From: Membranipora membranacea
Lineage: Eukaryota; Bryozoa; Gymnolaemata; Cheilostomatida; Membraniporidae
Length of the DNA: 64,000 nt
Reading direction: 5' to 3'
Assembly: GCA_914767715.1 (NCBI GenBank)
Contig: OU612065.1
Coordinates: 22,010,001-22,074,000, forward strand
Shown here: positions 24,001 through 35,070 of the stretch, one piece after another
Layout of the letters: each line of letters begins with the position of its first letter
Numbering within the stretch: position 1 is the stretch's first letter
Notes under the pieces: generated by a model
Told to the model about the DNA's origin: nothing
Database searches by the model: none
Seen by the model: only the letters and a program-made list of their open reading frames with translations
Position numbers and translations under genes: made by a program

Positions 24001-27000
24001 CCAGGGTAGGAGAATATTGTAAATAGGACAGAATCACTCTTTAAGATTATGTTGACTATTTTTTGTAAGTAGCTTCCAAACCTTGTCTGTATTGATGAAG
24101 AGCGACTTGATGTGAGGTTTACTTGTTGGAGCCACTCGTAGCCTGATCAGATATTTGTAGTCTTCATCAGGTTGAGGGTCCAGGTACCCGTCTCCATCTG
24201 ACAAATCACTCTCATCACTATACTGATGATTCTGTGCAGAGGATATTACTACAACAAATGACGACACAGTGAGATGTTACTGCTTTCATTCTTTCTCCGT
24301 GGGTTTATCATGGAGAACTGTCTCTTGCTACCACAACTTTATGAAGGATCAAAAGGATAAATACATAGCAGATATATCTAAAGGGGTCAATTCATCAAGT
24401 CAGACTGAATAACTTTAGAAGTTTCTGCTCTATTAATAACATTGAGAGACCTCTTCTATATTTATCTATTTGAGTTAATATCTAGCTTGCTGAAAGAGAA
24501 GCTCCAAAGAGCTAGAGAAACTTTCAGAGTTCTAGATCAACGGAATTTTTTAGATTTATTTATTAAAATAAAGATTTAATAACCTCTTTTTACGTCAGTG
24601 CATTGTGGCTCCGTTTTGTGCACTCTATGACCATTCGATAATGTCCCACCAATGTCGGTTGCGCCATCATTCTCTATCACAGAACATTTATCGATTGGTT
24701 TGACTGACTCAGCTGTATCATTTTGTAATCTTTCAGTAGGACTGGGAGAGGGGATTGGCCGCTGAACAGAGTCTACTGACTCAACTGCTCTTGAAGGGCT
24801 TCGTGGTAAAGGTGTCATGTCCTTGATATACTTTGTCAGTTGTGTTATCTCTTCAGCAGATATATCACCTGCAACTAAAAAAAATATAAGATTGGCATGT
24901 TATGAAGAAAGAATTCTAAAAATGTGCATTTTGTCTCATATCTTAAATGATTATTAATGGAATAGTCATAAGATTGTAAAATTGTTATGTGGTAACTGAC
25001 TTAGTGTTACATAAAAATATAAGATTAGCATGTTATGAAGTTTCTTCCAGTTATAGAATTCTAAAAATGTGCATTTTGTCTCATATCTTAAATGATTATT
25101 AATGGAATAGTCATAAGATTGTAAAATTGTTATGTGGTAACTGACTTAGTGTTACATAAAAGCTTGCAATATCTTATTGTCAAAGAAAATGTCAACAGTC
25201 TAAGCTCTTACCTGGACCGGTAAGACAGTACGGCACCTCCATATCGGATCCGCATACCACAGGTTCCATAGCACAACGACCTATACTATCCCAATTACAG
25301 TGTAGACCTCCCTTCCTTACAGGGTTCAGTTTGGTCAATGACGGGAAGCACCAGTCTGGGTTGACTTTTCGGCGTGGATGCGGACTACCTTTGATCAGAC
25401 AATGGGGACAGAAGAAGATGCAGACAAACCTTGCAGCTGACCAGCCATGCTTTGCATCAAAGATGACTCTCCTTGTCACCGTTTGCAATGTAGCCCAGAC
25501 ATTATGAGCTAGCTCATCAACATCAGCCGTCATCTCTATGATAGCCTTCCTTGATTTGAAATCGTGGGTGAAACGCAGGACAGATTTCTTGTGGTACACT
25601 GTCACGCCATTAGATACGAGCCTAAGTGTGTCTGTAACTTCTCTGAAACATTTCAGAACTGAATCAATGCTCATTGCATGGTAAAGGTATTGTGGTAACG
25701 CCAGTCCTTTGAAGTTAATCTCTATCCGAAAACGAAGTGGGTATTCTTTGGATGGAAGTGCATCACTTTGATAGCCATCAGAGAAGAATGGGAGTACAAA
25801 TGCTGCTTTCCCTTGATGACGAATTGGCCCAAACATGAGCTTGAACTTATGGAGTATTCCAAGTGCCACAGACACAGAATCAAAATTAGAGAATTCTGAT
25901 TCAGTCTGTATGAGGTGGTAAAGGAGCTGTGCGTTCATGATTCCAGATTCTTGCAGGGTCTGATAGTGGTCTTCAAACTCTTCGACTTCCACAAGATGAT
26001 CTTTGCTGTCCAGAAAAGGTTTGAACTCTTTGATACGCTTCGCCCAAATGTCGTCACTAGCATGGTGGAAGAACACACTAAGTACGCCGGTCAGAGCAGG
26101 GATATTATGAAACACATACGGTCTAAGCTCTTTTATATCAGGGTACCAGAGTAAAACTCCTGAATCATGGAGGTAAGTGAGAACAACAGATATCTGTTCT
26201 GGTTTGGCCTGAAATTTGTGTACCAGTTCTTCCTTCAACTTTCTATAATTGATGAACGTACCTACAAGGCTTTCGATGTGATCTATGATCTTTATCCATA
26301 TTTCTGGCAGCTCACGCTCAAACTGGGCACTCAATTTCTTGAATGAGATTAACATACGGTTAAAAGTATCATAGTGATTGGGATCATCAGATATAATGTA
26401 CACATCTTTCCTGTCAAACAGTTGAACTTCTGTATTGCTCATGTGGTCTATCTTACAGAAAACTCCATCTCTTTTTTCCTCCTCCTCAAGGAGAGTTGTC
26501 CTTATCTCTTCGCAATAACAGAGGAAGGTCTGCATAGCGGATACGCTATCATCCAATGTCAATTTGTCCTTATGAGTGAACACGAGAGTTGGAGGGCCTA
26601 GTTTAGGGCACGAGACATACAAATGAGACATCCAGTCGAAGCAGAGCTTTCTAACTGCTTCTTTCGGGCCAACAGCTGGGTTGGTGGCCAGTTCTTGAAA
26701 TTTGGCGATGTTCACAACTATTACTGGAATACAGCTGTCCTTAAGTGTCATGTGATATGTTGGATGGTACACTTCATGTCCTCCTAGATCTAGAAATCTA
26801 AGGATGTTGTCTCCAACCTCCACCTTTTCCATGTTGAAAACCTGTCGAACAGACAAAACGACGCTGCTATTCTGCTGTTTACAATCTATATACAATCTAT
26901 ACAATATTACATCTTTGCAGCACAACAAGCTTAATGTGTCAGTGTTGGCTTTGCTTGATAACCAAAGAACTCAGAATGAAAGTTTGGAAGATATGGAAAT

Positions 27001-30000
27001 AACGACAAGCAACATGTAATTCATACTTTAGTAGCTTCATCCACAGCTGTGCCAGGCTCACGGTTCGTGAGCACTCTCTTCCTCATTTTATTCTGTAGAG
27101 TTCTAATCAGACTTGTCTTCCCAGACATCTTCTGGCCAATCACAGCCATTGTTACAGCAGGAATTGTCTTCCTTACGCCAGTGGATATGTCGACAAAGTA
27201 CTGTCTTATGCTTTTGATGCCCTGCTCACAAACTTCTGATGGAGGACTGCGAAGGGTTGTACATCCAGTCAAGCCTAAGACCTCAAGTTTTGGAAGCGCG
27301 ATTATCTCTGGTTCAATGCTAGTTAGTTTATTTCCACTGGCATTCAAATTCTCAAGGTCATTCAACTGGTAGATGCAGGATGGCAAGCCTCGAAATGCGT
27401 TACCTCTTATATTCAAACACTTCAGGGCTTTCAGTTGTCCAAAGCTGCAAAAAAAATTATAGAATGCTGTCATCAACAACAGACACTTTTGTATATCATA
27501 ATACGATTACTTTTTTCTCGTGTTCATACGGCCTTGTATTTCAATAGGCCATTTCAAACATTACGCTACCTTATAATATTTTTCATAATGTGGAATTAAT
27601 GTTTGTCTCGACATTGAAATCATTAAAAAACCAAGTCACATCGCATTCAAGAACAAATTTATCTCTCAGTCTGATTTACTAATTGTAAAAGTTGGGTTTT
27701 CGCTAGACTGGGATTCAATCCAATAATTTACAGTTATTTACAAAACCCAACATGATCAGACAGCTCAATACAATAGCAAACAAAAACCTATCAGCCAATC
27801 AAAACAAAACCAAAACACAATCACTTGGGTCCATTCATTAATGCACAATTATAGTGATTCATGACTAGAATACACCACAGAAGCAATAGACAGTTTTCTA
27901 AGCTCTGATTTAAGCCTCAATTCGGAGTTGTCCTCTCTCCAGTTTGGTACTTTTAACCCACGCCGCATAGGAAAAACGTGCTGAAAAGAGAGTTATCTTG
28001 ATAACCGCTTACAATATGATAAATATGATTTTTGATTCAGAATCTGCGGCATTGAAAACTAATATGGACATAGTTTGGGAAATAATTTTAGTATTTGTAT
28101 AGTCATTTATCATATTTTCTGCCTGTTTTGCGGACCATTTGGCAGAATTTTTCATGAGTTTCGTCTCTAAAATTAAGATTTATCAACATTCAAGCCTCCA
28201 ATGATTTGGAAACTCTGTCTCACGGGGTTTTCAATGGTGCAGACTCTGAATCAAAACTCATTTTTATCCTAACATAGGCGGTTTTCAAGATAACCCTCTT
28301 TCAGCAGGTCTTTCCTATGCGGCGTGGGTTAAAAGTACCAAACTGGAGGGAGGACAACTCCAAATTGAGGCATAAATAAGAGCTCAGGAAACTGACTATA
28401 TCCATCACCACCAATAATTCAGGCCCAATTGTTGGCCTGAATCCCAGGCTAGGTTTTCGACTGTTATAAAAGCACACCTTGCTGGGAGGTTTGAGATTCT
28501 ATTGTGCAGCAAATAAAGTCGCTTTTTGGTGATTACATCAGGAAAGTATGTAAGCTCATTCGCTTCCAGTGTCAACAATTCTAAACTCTTGAGATTCTCA
28601 ATACTGAAACACACAATATATATTTTATAACAGGGGCTGAGTAAAATCGGTTGTATGCTACGTTAAAAAAAATGGAAGCATGTGTGGAAATAACAATTCA
28701 CAATCTGCGTGAACTGTATGAATCTGCTTCACTTGATTTTATCGGAGGGGGGGGCAACTAATTCACCATAACTTAGGCAGAGATTTTAGTTCCTCTTCAT
28801 TGGAGCTGGGTGTGGGTATGTCTTCATATTAGACGGTTTGATTTAACCATAGACTTAATAATAAACCGGTAATAAACGGTAATAACGGTAATAAACGGTT
28901 TATTATTAAGTCTATGGATTTAACTCAACTTGAATGTGAGGGACATACTAAAAGTTGAGTATCAAGTGGAAAAGCATACCTATCAGGTATAGTCTTGAGA
29001 CCGCATTCAACCAGATACAACTCTCTGAGTTTGCTCAGCTTGCAGACAACCTCTGGCAGAACTCCATCCTCGAACTGGTTGTGAGAGAGTACAAGCTTCT
29101 CTAGACATTGTAATTCAGAAATCCTAAAAAAGAACTTTTTGGCCGTGTCGCATACAACCAACCGTGTGGCGGCTGTCTCAACCAAACCAGGGAAACAGAT
29201 AGCATCTCCTCACATCCTTGCCATATAAAGTATGTTTCAAGTGATCATAACAAGATTTTTACACCCCTGTCCCGTTGTTAACATTTTTCTGGTCATTAAA
29301 TGAGGTCCCCTTGTTGATTCGGTACTGCCTGTACTAGAGAAGATTAAATGCCATACTCTAGAAATGATGTCATCGATGTGCGCACTGATATGTTGACAAA
29401 TAAGTGCACCATGAATCTAAAGTTAAGAATGGGCCTCGGTTTGGTTTATATCCAGCAGAGCTTTAACCTGACAAGGGTAACCAATGAACTAGACCAAGTT
29501 TGGTCCAGTTTGTCTGCATTCGGAATTGTTACCCCCTACTGATCAGCGGTTAAGGGGGAGCAAACAAGAATGCAGGTAAACTGCACCAAACTTGTTCTAC
29601 CAATGACCCCACACCATAATGATCTTAACTATTATTCCTCTGTAGAATATGCAGAAACTTACCAAGATGGAAGAGCTTTTAGTCCACATCCGGATAAATC
29701 CAAGCATTTGAGATAGGGAAATTCTCGGACCCATGATGGTACTCCTTCTTCATGTAAATCATTGTGAGATATGTCCAGAACTTCTAGGGTATCTCTCACA
29801 TATGTAAGCCTGCCAACAAAACGATGATGACTTTATTTTTTCGGATAGAAATAATTGAAAAAGTGAAAATCATACACTTGACAGTTCCAATAACTTGTTT
29901 GGAGTCAGGTCATTCAAGTAAGTATAATCATGCTTAAGGATATAGATTCATCATTTGTGTGCCTGGGTTGATTACACTCATACTAATAAACAGTATCATC

Positions 30001-30870
30001 CAAACTTAAATACGAAAGAAGCTAAAGTATGTTCAGAATTGATACTTATATTGTTATTTTCTGCGGTGGTCATGAAAACATTATTTTTAATGATTGTCGA
30101 TTAAACAGATTAAACAGATCCTAACAGAATGAGGGTTTTTAATGTAATATGGTTATATATTATTATTTGTATTAATTTCCTAATGACACCTATACCTCTC
30201 ATGACGTGTACGAAAAAATCCAAGTTTCCTGACTTCCTCTGAGAAAGCTGACAGTCTGAGCCACCGGAGCTTAGGAGCGATGGAGATGATGTTTGGTACG
30301 TTACCAAGTACATATAATACTGTTATTTTCCTCTCTGCTGGTTGGCCTTTATATATCAGGTCTCCAATCTCTCGCTCTGTCAGCCTGGTGTATACAGGCC
30401 TCTTGTGCTCCTCAGGATTGAATGTGAGAATATTTGGTTGGTCGTCGAACCAGAAACCTACTGTGTACTCTGATAAATAAACAACATGGGCAAGGTATGA
30501 GCGGTAAGTATGTGCTTCACCGCACATGTACCAGGGTCAAGTGTGATCTAAAATAATTGACCTTAATCTTTGACAAGACTAGCATTTATCATGACTTATT
30601 TCAACATATTATGTCATAAATCTGTGACTATTCATTGATTACAGTTTGCGTAGCAACTAAGGCCCACATCTTCATGCATCTCCATCACATAGAGAAGCTG
30701 ACATAGGTCTGAGCTAGCTTAAGTATGATCTAATTTGCTTGCGTCTGGAGTTGCTTACGGCCTCTGCTACAGCATGCCCTAAGGCGGGAGTGACTCTAGA
30801 GTTTGATCAAGGCATTTCAAAAAATTTTAACATCAGCCTACTTACTTTCATACTCCTGGTCCGATCCCAT
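21033..30870 (-). CDS. LRR-ROC-COR GTPase fused to a C-terminal caspase
   Basis: Fifteen coding exons, all phase-matched, 1363 aa: 30870-30846, 30469-30196, 29809-29663, 29123-28980, 28603-28478, 27444-27027, 26841-25212, 24868-24584, 24248-24082, 23654-23472, 23036-22928, 22681-22568, 22230-22018, 21675-21566, 21179-21033. Start MGSDQEYEK has an upstream in-frame stop and a 5' UTR acceptor at 30932. LRRs about 60-310 (LEVLDISHNDL; LEKLVLSHNQF). ROC 333-500: P-loop GQKMSGKTS 342-350, DLGGHE 396-401, THKD 467-470. COR about 530-800, then a Cys-rich tail (FFCPHC). Acidic/Ser-Pro linker 922-1072. Caspase 1073-1363: VINNERF, R1099, SHG with His1161, QACAG with Cys1205, linker, YMSIRNE with Arg1284, GSLFIRTL, C-terminal RRKLYLFPG. 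No kinase, death, CARD or DED domain seen. ROCO relatives: MFHAS1, DAPK1, LRRK; the caspase most resembles caspase-8 type initiators. Two genes are possible but unlikely: no stop, start or phase break separates them. Confidence 0.9.
24884..25160. repeat. 131-bp tandem duplication in the ROC-COR to linker intron
   Basis: Copies 24884-25014 and 25015-25160 are nearly identical (AATTCTAAAAATGTGCATTT, TTAAATGATTATTAATGGAA). The second has a 14-base insert. Both lie in the intron that joins the ROC-COR exon (ending 25212) to the linker exon (from 24868). Confidence 0.9.
27891..28394. mobile_element. ~500-bp inverted-repeat element in an LRR intron
   Basis: The left arm starts CAGTTTTCTAAGCTCTGATT and runs through GGAGTTGTCCTC and AACCCACGCCGCATAGGA. 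The right arm repeats these in reverse complement and ends GAGCTCAGGAAACTG at 28394. Imperfect arms exceed 100 bp. No convincing target duplication was seen. A half-copy is at 58429-58591. Confidence 0.75.
28847..28917. mobile_element. 71-bp mini-hairpin (CCATAGACTTAATA family), TSD ATTTAA
   Basis: The ends are 22-bp perfect inverted repeats beginning CCATAGACTTAATAATAAAC, with three internal copies of GTAATAA-ACGG. It is flanked by ATTTAA at 28841-28846 and 28918-28923. It lies in a ROCO-caspase intron. Confidence 0.85.
29488..29598. mobile_element. 111-bp fold-back element, TSD ACCAATGA
   Basis: Begins ACTAGACCAAGTTTGGTCC and ends with the near reverse complement CACCAAACTTGTTCT. Direct 8-bp repeats ACCAATGA at 29480-29487 and 29599-29606 are the target duplication. 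Eight-base duplications are usual for hAT elements. It lies in a ROCO-caspase intron. Confidence 0.8.
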
Positions 30871-30931
30871 CTCTGTAAACTGAAGCAATAACCTTCTTCA
30901 CTCTGAGTTGCTCGACCATTTGAGCGCAGCC

Positions 30932-33180
30932 CTGCAACAACAGATATAAACAATTATGCTATGGTGAATGAAGCAACAGACTACAGTAGTTTGTAAGGAG
31001 GAGGTAAATTCGCTGCACTATCCTTGCCGACTCAAGATCATTTTAACTGCCATAAGTGCATGCTCCTAAACTCAACTGTAATTTTGTGTCAATCAGACAA
31101 TGGCCAGATTTAAACACTGTGGGTTATGTTATTAGGTATAGGACTTACAATAACTGGTATGGTGAAGACAATATATTTTAGGAAATAGTATGTTACATTC
31201 ATAGGATGGTGCACTGAGACTAAGGGTGGGGTTTTTTGAAGTTCGAAGTCTGGAAAAAGTGGATGTCCGATATTTACACAGTCACCCATAGCACTTTATT
31301 TGGAATCATTCAAATGAGTTTAATTAGAGCAGGCGTTTCCCCCATCAACCCCACCCAACCTAGAACAAGTTCGTTCCCTCTGTGGTAGCGGAGGGATATT
31401 GCAATTGTTTGGTATCGAGGCTCCTCAATACCAAACATTTGCAATATGATAATGATAGTTTCATACGCGCAATAATGGTAATAAGCAATTACAATGTTGT
31501 GTACTGCCGAGGTAGAGAAACATAGTTTCCGTTGCAAAAAGAAGCTTGAAAAATTTTCTTGGTGAAGCTGAAAAAAGGGAGGAGAAGGGGAGATAAGGAG
31601 GGTATGGGAAGAGCCCCTAGAAACTGGGAGCCTCCCTACCAAATAGGGAGACTTGACAGGTATGAGTTATGTACAGCTTATATCAAGACAGTGGAGTAAG
31701 TAGGTTCATTTACAAATTACTACTCAATCTCAACTATAGCATTATAGCATATTAATTATCTACAGCGCTGCTAGCCAATCTGGGGGGTCTTTCAATTAGA
31801 AAGAGCGATCCTTTACTAAAGCAAGTTATCACTATCACATCGCTCAAAATTATCGCTCACTTGGTCTTTCAATTAGACAAAATCGCTCCCAAATCGCTCA
31901 CTCAGAATGTATATAGTTCCATCAAGTGACTGAGCGATCTGAAAGCGAGAGCCTAGCAGGTATCACTCACTCAGTGAGTGAGCAATCAGATTACGATTTT
32001 GGCTGTTTCTAATTGAAAGACCACCCTGGCCCTTAGCCTTCTATAGTGCTTTAGCACAAATTCATAAGTTGAGTTCCAACAAATCTCTGATATCTAATCT
32101 GAGTCGTAATGAAAGTAATCCACCATGTCAGCTAGCCCTTCACTGAGTTACTATAAACTATCTACTGAAGCAATGAAAGTCTTATCACTTAGGTCGAATA
32201 TCACAGTTCAGAGCACAACAATGTGTATGCTATAAAAATAGAGTACAGTCAAAGATTATAAATACATGGTGAATTAGTACAGTACATCTCAAATGAAGCA
32301 ATGGGTTTAATTTTCAGGTATTTTATCTTGTACTTTCCTTGTATGTCTGATTGTACGAAAACATAATTGCCTTGTTATAATCATCAATCACTGATAATGC
32401 ATACATGCCTTGTGTGGTTAGGTCAGAGACTATAGATAATAGTCTCTGGTTAGGTCACAGCATTGTTAAACAAATATTATCCTGATGGTGGATTGGAGTC
32501 AACATCATCAAATTATCAGAGATAAAATCCTATACGTTCAGGATTTTATCTTTTGCCACTATATTATTGTCTATAAACTACACACAAACACCGACCAGTT
32601 GTATGCTTTGATGAAACCAATTTCTTGATAAAAAAAATCACGACTGGAACACGACAATCTATTGAAATTATTGAGAGAATCAGATCAAACTACTGATATT
32701 TTTCGTGATATCAATACTATTTTAATTCTGAATTACTGATTAGTTCCGAGAGACCTGCTATGATCAAACATCTGTGCGTAAAATGAGTGGCAAAAGTTCC
32801 CCAATGCATCAGCCATTAAACACCGGCAGGAAGGATCACATTAAGCAACAATGACGAAGACATCGTTACATTTCAGTATAAGGCCCGTAGTTCTAGGGGA
32901 GGCTGGGAGCGCTCCACTAGAACGGAAAAAAAAGTGGCCCATAACCGCTACTCCATTTCGGAATCAGCTCAATTACTACCTGTTAAAACGATTTTGAGAC
33001 TGGGCCCTCACCCAGGAAGAGCTTATAGTGTTACTTTGTGACCGCAAGGAATTTTTGCCTTCCCACCTTTTTGTAAACAAGCGACCTTGAAGTTGACATA
33101 AAATTATTACAAAGGCTAAAGCTAGTTGTATATGCTGTTTACTGCTTTACAAACAATTGGTTGCAACATTGAAATTTATA
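30932..33180. other. Intergenic/upstream region with repeats
   Basis: Upstream of the ROCO-caspase 5' UTR exon that starts at 30931. No coding exon supported. It holds a partial fold-back end near 31360 (CCTAGAACAAGTTCG), the inverted-repeat element at 31782-32028, and two small hairpins: CAGAGACTAT/ATAGTCTCTG near 32430 and AGATAAAATCCT/AGGATTTTATCT near 32520. Confidence 0.55.
31782..32028. mobile_element. ~245-bp inverted-repeat element rich in GAGCGAT motifs
   Basis: The left end is GGGGTCTTTCAATTAGAAA and the right end is its near reverse complement TTCTAATTGAAAGACCACC. Extended ends read C(A/T)GGG..GTCTTTCAATTAG. The interior repeats ATCGCTCA/GAGCGAT several times on both strands. No target duplication was identified. 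Confidence 0.65.
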
Positions 33181-33555
33181 TACCGTAATACCTCACTTAT
33201 AAGGCACCGGCCTTATAAGTCAAGCACCTCCCTTAGAAAAAATAAAAATGCCCCGGTGATAAGGCACCCCACAGCTATAAGGCACCCCTTTGAAAGGAGA
33301 ACTGACCTCAATGGGATAAACTTGCAACATCCTGTTTACAAGGCACTGAGCTATTCGGGCTCTTGTACCTATACAGCCTATTCAGCTATTCAGCCTATTC
33401 AACCTATAGAGCCTCTAGTCATCCCGCTTGCAAGGCGCGGGCTTTGGTCCATGTCAAATAAAAAATGCTTCAAATGATAGCCGCGCCTATATGCTCCTGT
33501 CTTATAGGCGCCTTCACCTATAAGGCACGCGCCTTATAGGTGAGGTATTACGGTA
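33181..33555. mobile_element. 375-bp TA-flanked mini-transposon (mariner-type MITE)
   Basis: The ends are 25-bp inverted repeats with one mismatch, starting TACCGTAATACCTCACTTAT. Each end carries TA, the target duplication of Tc1/mariner elements. Inside, AAGGCAC/GTGCCTT motifs recur near both ends, as expected for transposase-binding sites. It has no coding capacity. Confidence 0.8.
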
Positions 33556-33652
33556 GCTTCTTATAACTTGATTCAGCATCCAGATTTATCTCCCTTTTTG
33601 TGCTGAGCAGACAATCTATAATAGTATTGACGGTTATGCGTAGGAAGTAGGA

Positions 33653-34019
33653 AGTGGTGTTTTTTACGGCCGGATTAAAAAAACAAAGAATTTCCTCCTA
33701 ACCTACTCTATAACGTGGGGAATTTCATGCTGACTTTGAAACTGAAACCCGTTCAGGGCTGCTCCTCTGATTTTGGAGTCAGCAACGTTTTTAACGAGGG
33801 CCACTTTTGGCATAAAAAATATGCCAAATGGCAGTGTCAAAAAATGAAAAAAGCCATCGGAGTTCTTTCAAACTCTGAACGGTTGATGGCCTCATTGGCC
33901 TCATTCAAACTCCTGATATTCAAGATCCTACTATAAAGAGAACAGCAATTATAGCGACTTTAAAATTTCAAAAAAGTAACAAAGGGGGAACCCTTGGTGT
34001 TTTTTACGGCCAGTTTAAC
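33653..34019. repeat. Copy of the ~335-bp dispersed repeat
   Basis: Matches the units at 19297-19996 (GGGGCTGCTCCTC-like block, TTCTTTCAAACTCTGA, GATGGCCTCA, AGTAACAAAGGGGGAACCC). It ends where LINE-containing sequence begins. Confidence 0.8.
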
Positions 34020-34219
34020 ACTTGAATGAGTCCCATTCACGTGTACATACGTATTCATGTTTTCCACTGGGTGCCCATTCACGTGCTCATACGTGGCGCT
34101 CTGTGACGTCATATTGCGGCCGAACCAATCAAGATACGGCATTGCCATTGTCATGGTTGGATTCTCATCGTCCGGTTCGACTGTAGTACGTGCAGGTGCA
34201 CATAGACGTTAATTTCTGG

Positions 34220-34795
34220 TCACTCCCTTTTAACTACACTCCTCCACTCAAACCGATTTTGGGCTATTTGGTATGCTCTATCTAGGTCTAGTTCTTTTTC
34301 TGTTAGGTTTTTGGAGATTGTGCTTAGCCAGGTTGTCCGCTGTCTACCTCGTGGCTTCTTAGAGGGCTGTTGGAATAGCTCTAGTGCTCTGCGGGCAGGT
34401 GTGGTTTCGTCCAGGCGGAGAAGGTGACCTAGCCAGCGTATTCTTCGTTGTTTGATGGTTTGGCTCCAAGGCTCTTCCTTGGTTCTCTGGTAGACCCTTT
34501 CTGATGTTATTATGTCTGGGTGTATTACATTCAGTACCTTGCGTAGTAGTCTTCTGTGGTAGCTGTGGATGGCTTCTGCTGTGGTGTGTGTCATCGACCA
34601 TATCTCCGAGTTGTATAGGAAGATAGGGGCTATCAGGCTGTTGAAGATGTTCATCTTGGTGTTGTCATGCATTCTGCTATCTGTCTATATGTTACTCAGC
34701 TTTGCAAGTTGGATACTTGCATTCAGCTTCCGTCTTGCTATGTCTTTCTGAGTGTCCAGTAGTGACCCAAGATATTTGCACTTGGTCCTTCTAAC
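34220..34795 (-). mobile_element. LINE reverse-transcriptase C-terminal fragment, one in-frame stop
   Basis: The minus strand reads CKYLGSLLDTQKDIARRKLN, a TAG at 34687-34685, then in the same frame NIFNSLIAPIFLYNSEIWSM, RRIRWLGHLLRLDETTPARR and RGRQRTTWLSTISKNLTEKE. These are standard features of the RT 3' connection and tail of LINEs. A single stop separates the parts. It sits between two copies of the 335-bp repeat. Confidence 0.85.
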
Positions 34796-35070
34796 CTTCT
34801 CTATAACGTGGGGAAATTTTTCATGACTTTGAAACTGAAACTCGTTTGGGGCTGCTCCTCTTAGTTTGGCGTTGGCAATGTTTTTAACAAGGGCCACTTT
34901 TGTCATAAAAAACATGCCAAACGGCAGGGTAAAAAAATGAAAAATCCATCGGAGTTCTTTCAAACTCTGACCAGTTGATTGCCTCATTGGCCTCATTCGA
35001 GAATATCAAGACTTTGAAATTCAAAAAGTAACAAAGGAGGGACCCTTGTTGTTTCTTATGGCCAGTTTAA
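34796..35070. repeat. Copy of the ~335-bp dispersed repeat
   Basis: Shares CTATAACGTGGGGAAATT, GGGGCTGCTCCTCTTAGTTT and AGTAACAAAGGAGGGACCC with the copies at 19.3 and 33.7 kb. A central stretch is shortened. Confidence 0.75.

Noticed and set aside
22000-24900. Metacaspase or MALT1-type paracaspase
   Set aside because: The QACAG pentapeptide, the preceding RKGSSVD pocket motif, the p10 with YMSIRNE..GSLF and the C-terminal KLYLFPG are those of true caspases. No death or Ig domains are present.
25212-26841. LRRK-type kinase or DAPK-type death domain after COR
   Set aside because: No kinase or death-domain motif is found between COR and the caspase; the sequence there is a Cys-rich tail and then a low-complexity linker.
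33157-33477. 106-codon frame as a gene
   Set aside because: It lies inside the TA-flanked mini-transposon and is made of its repeated AAGGCAC motifs.
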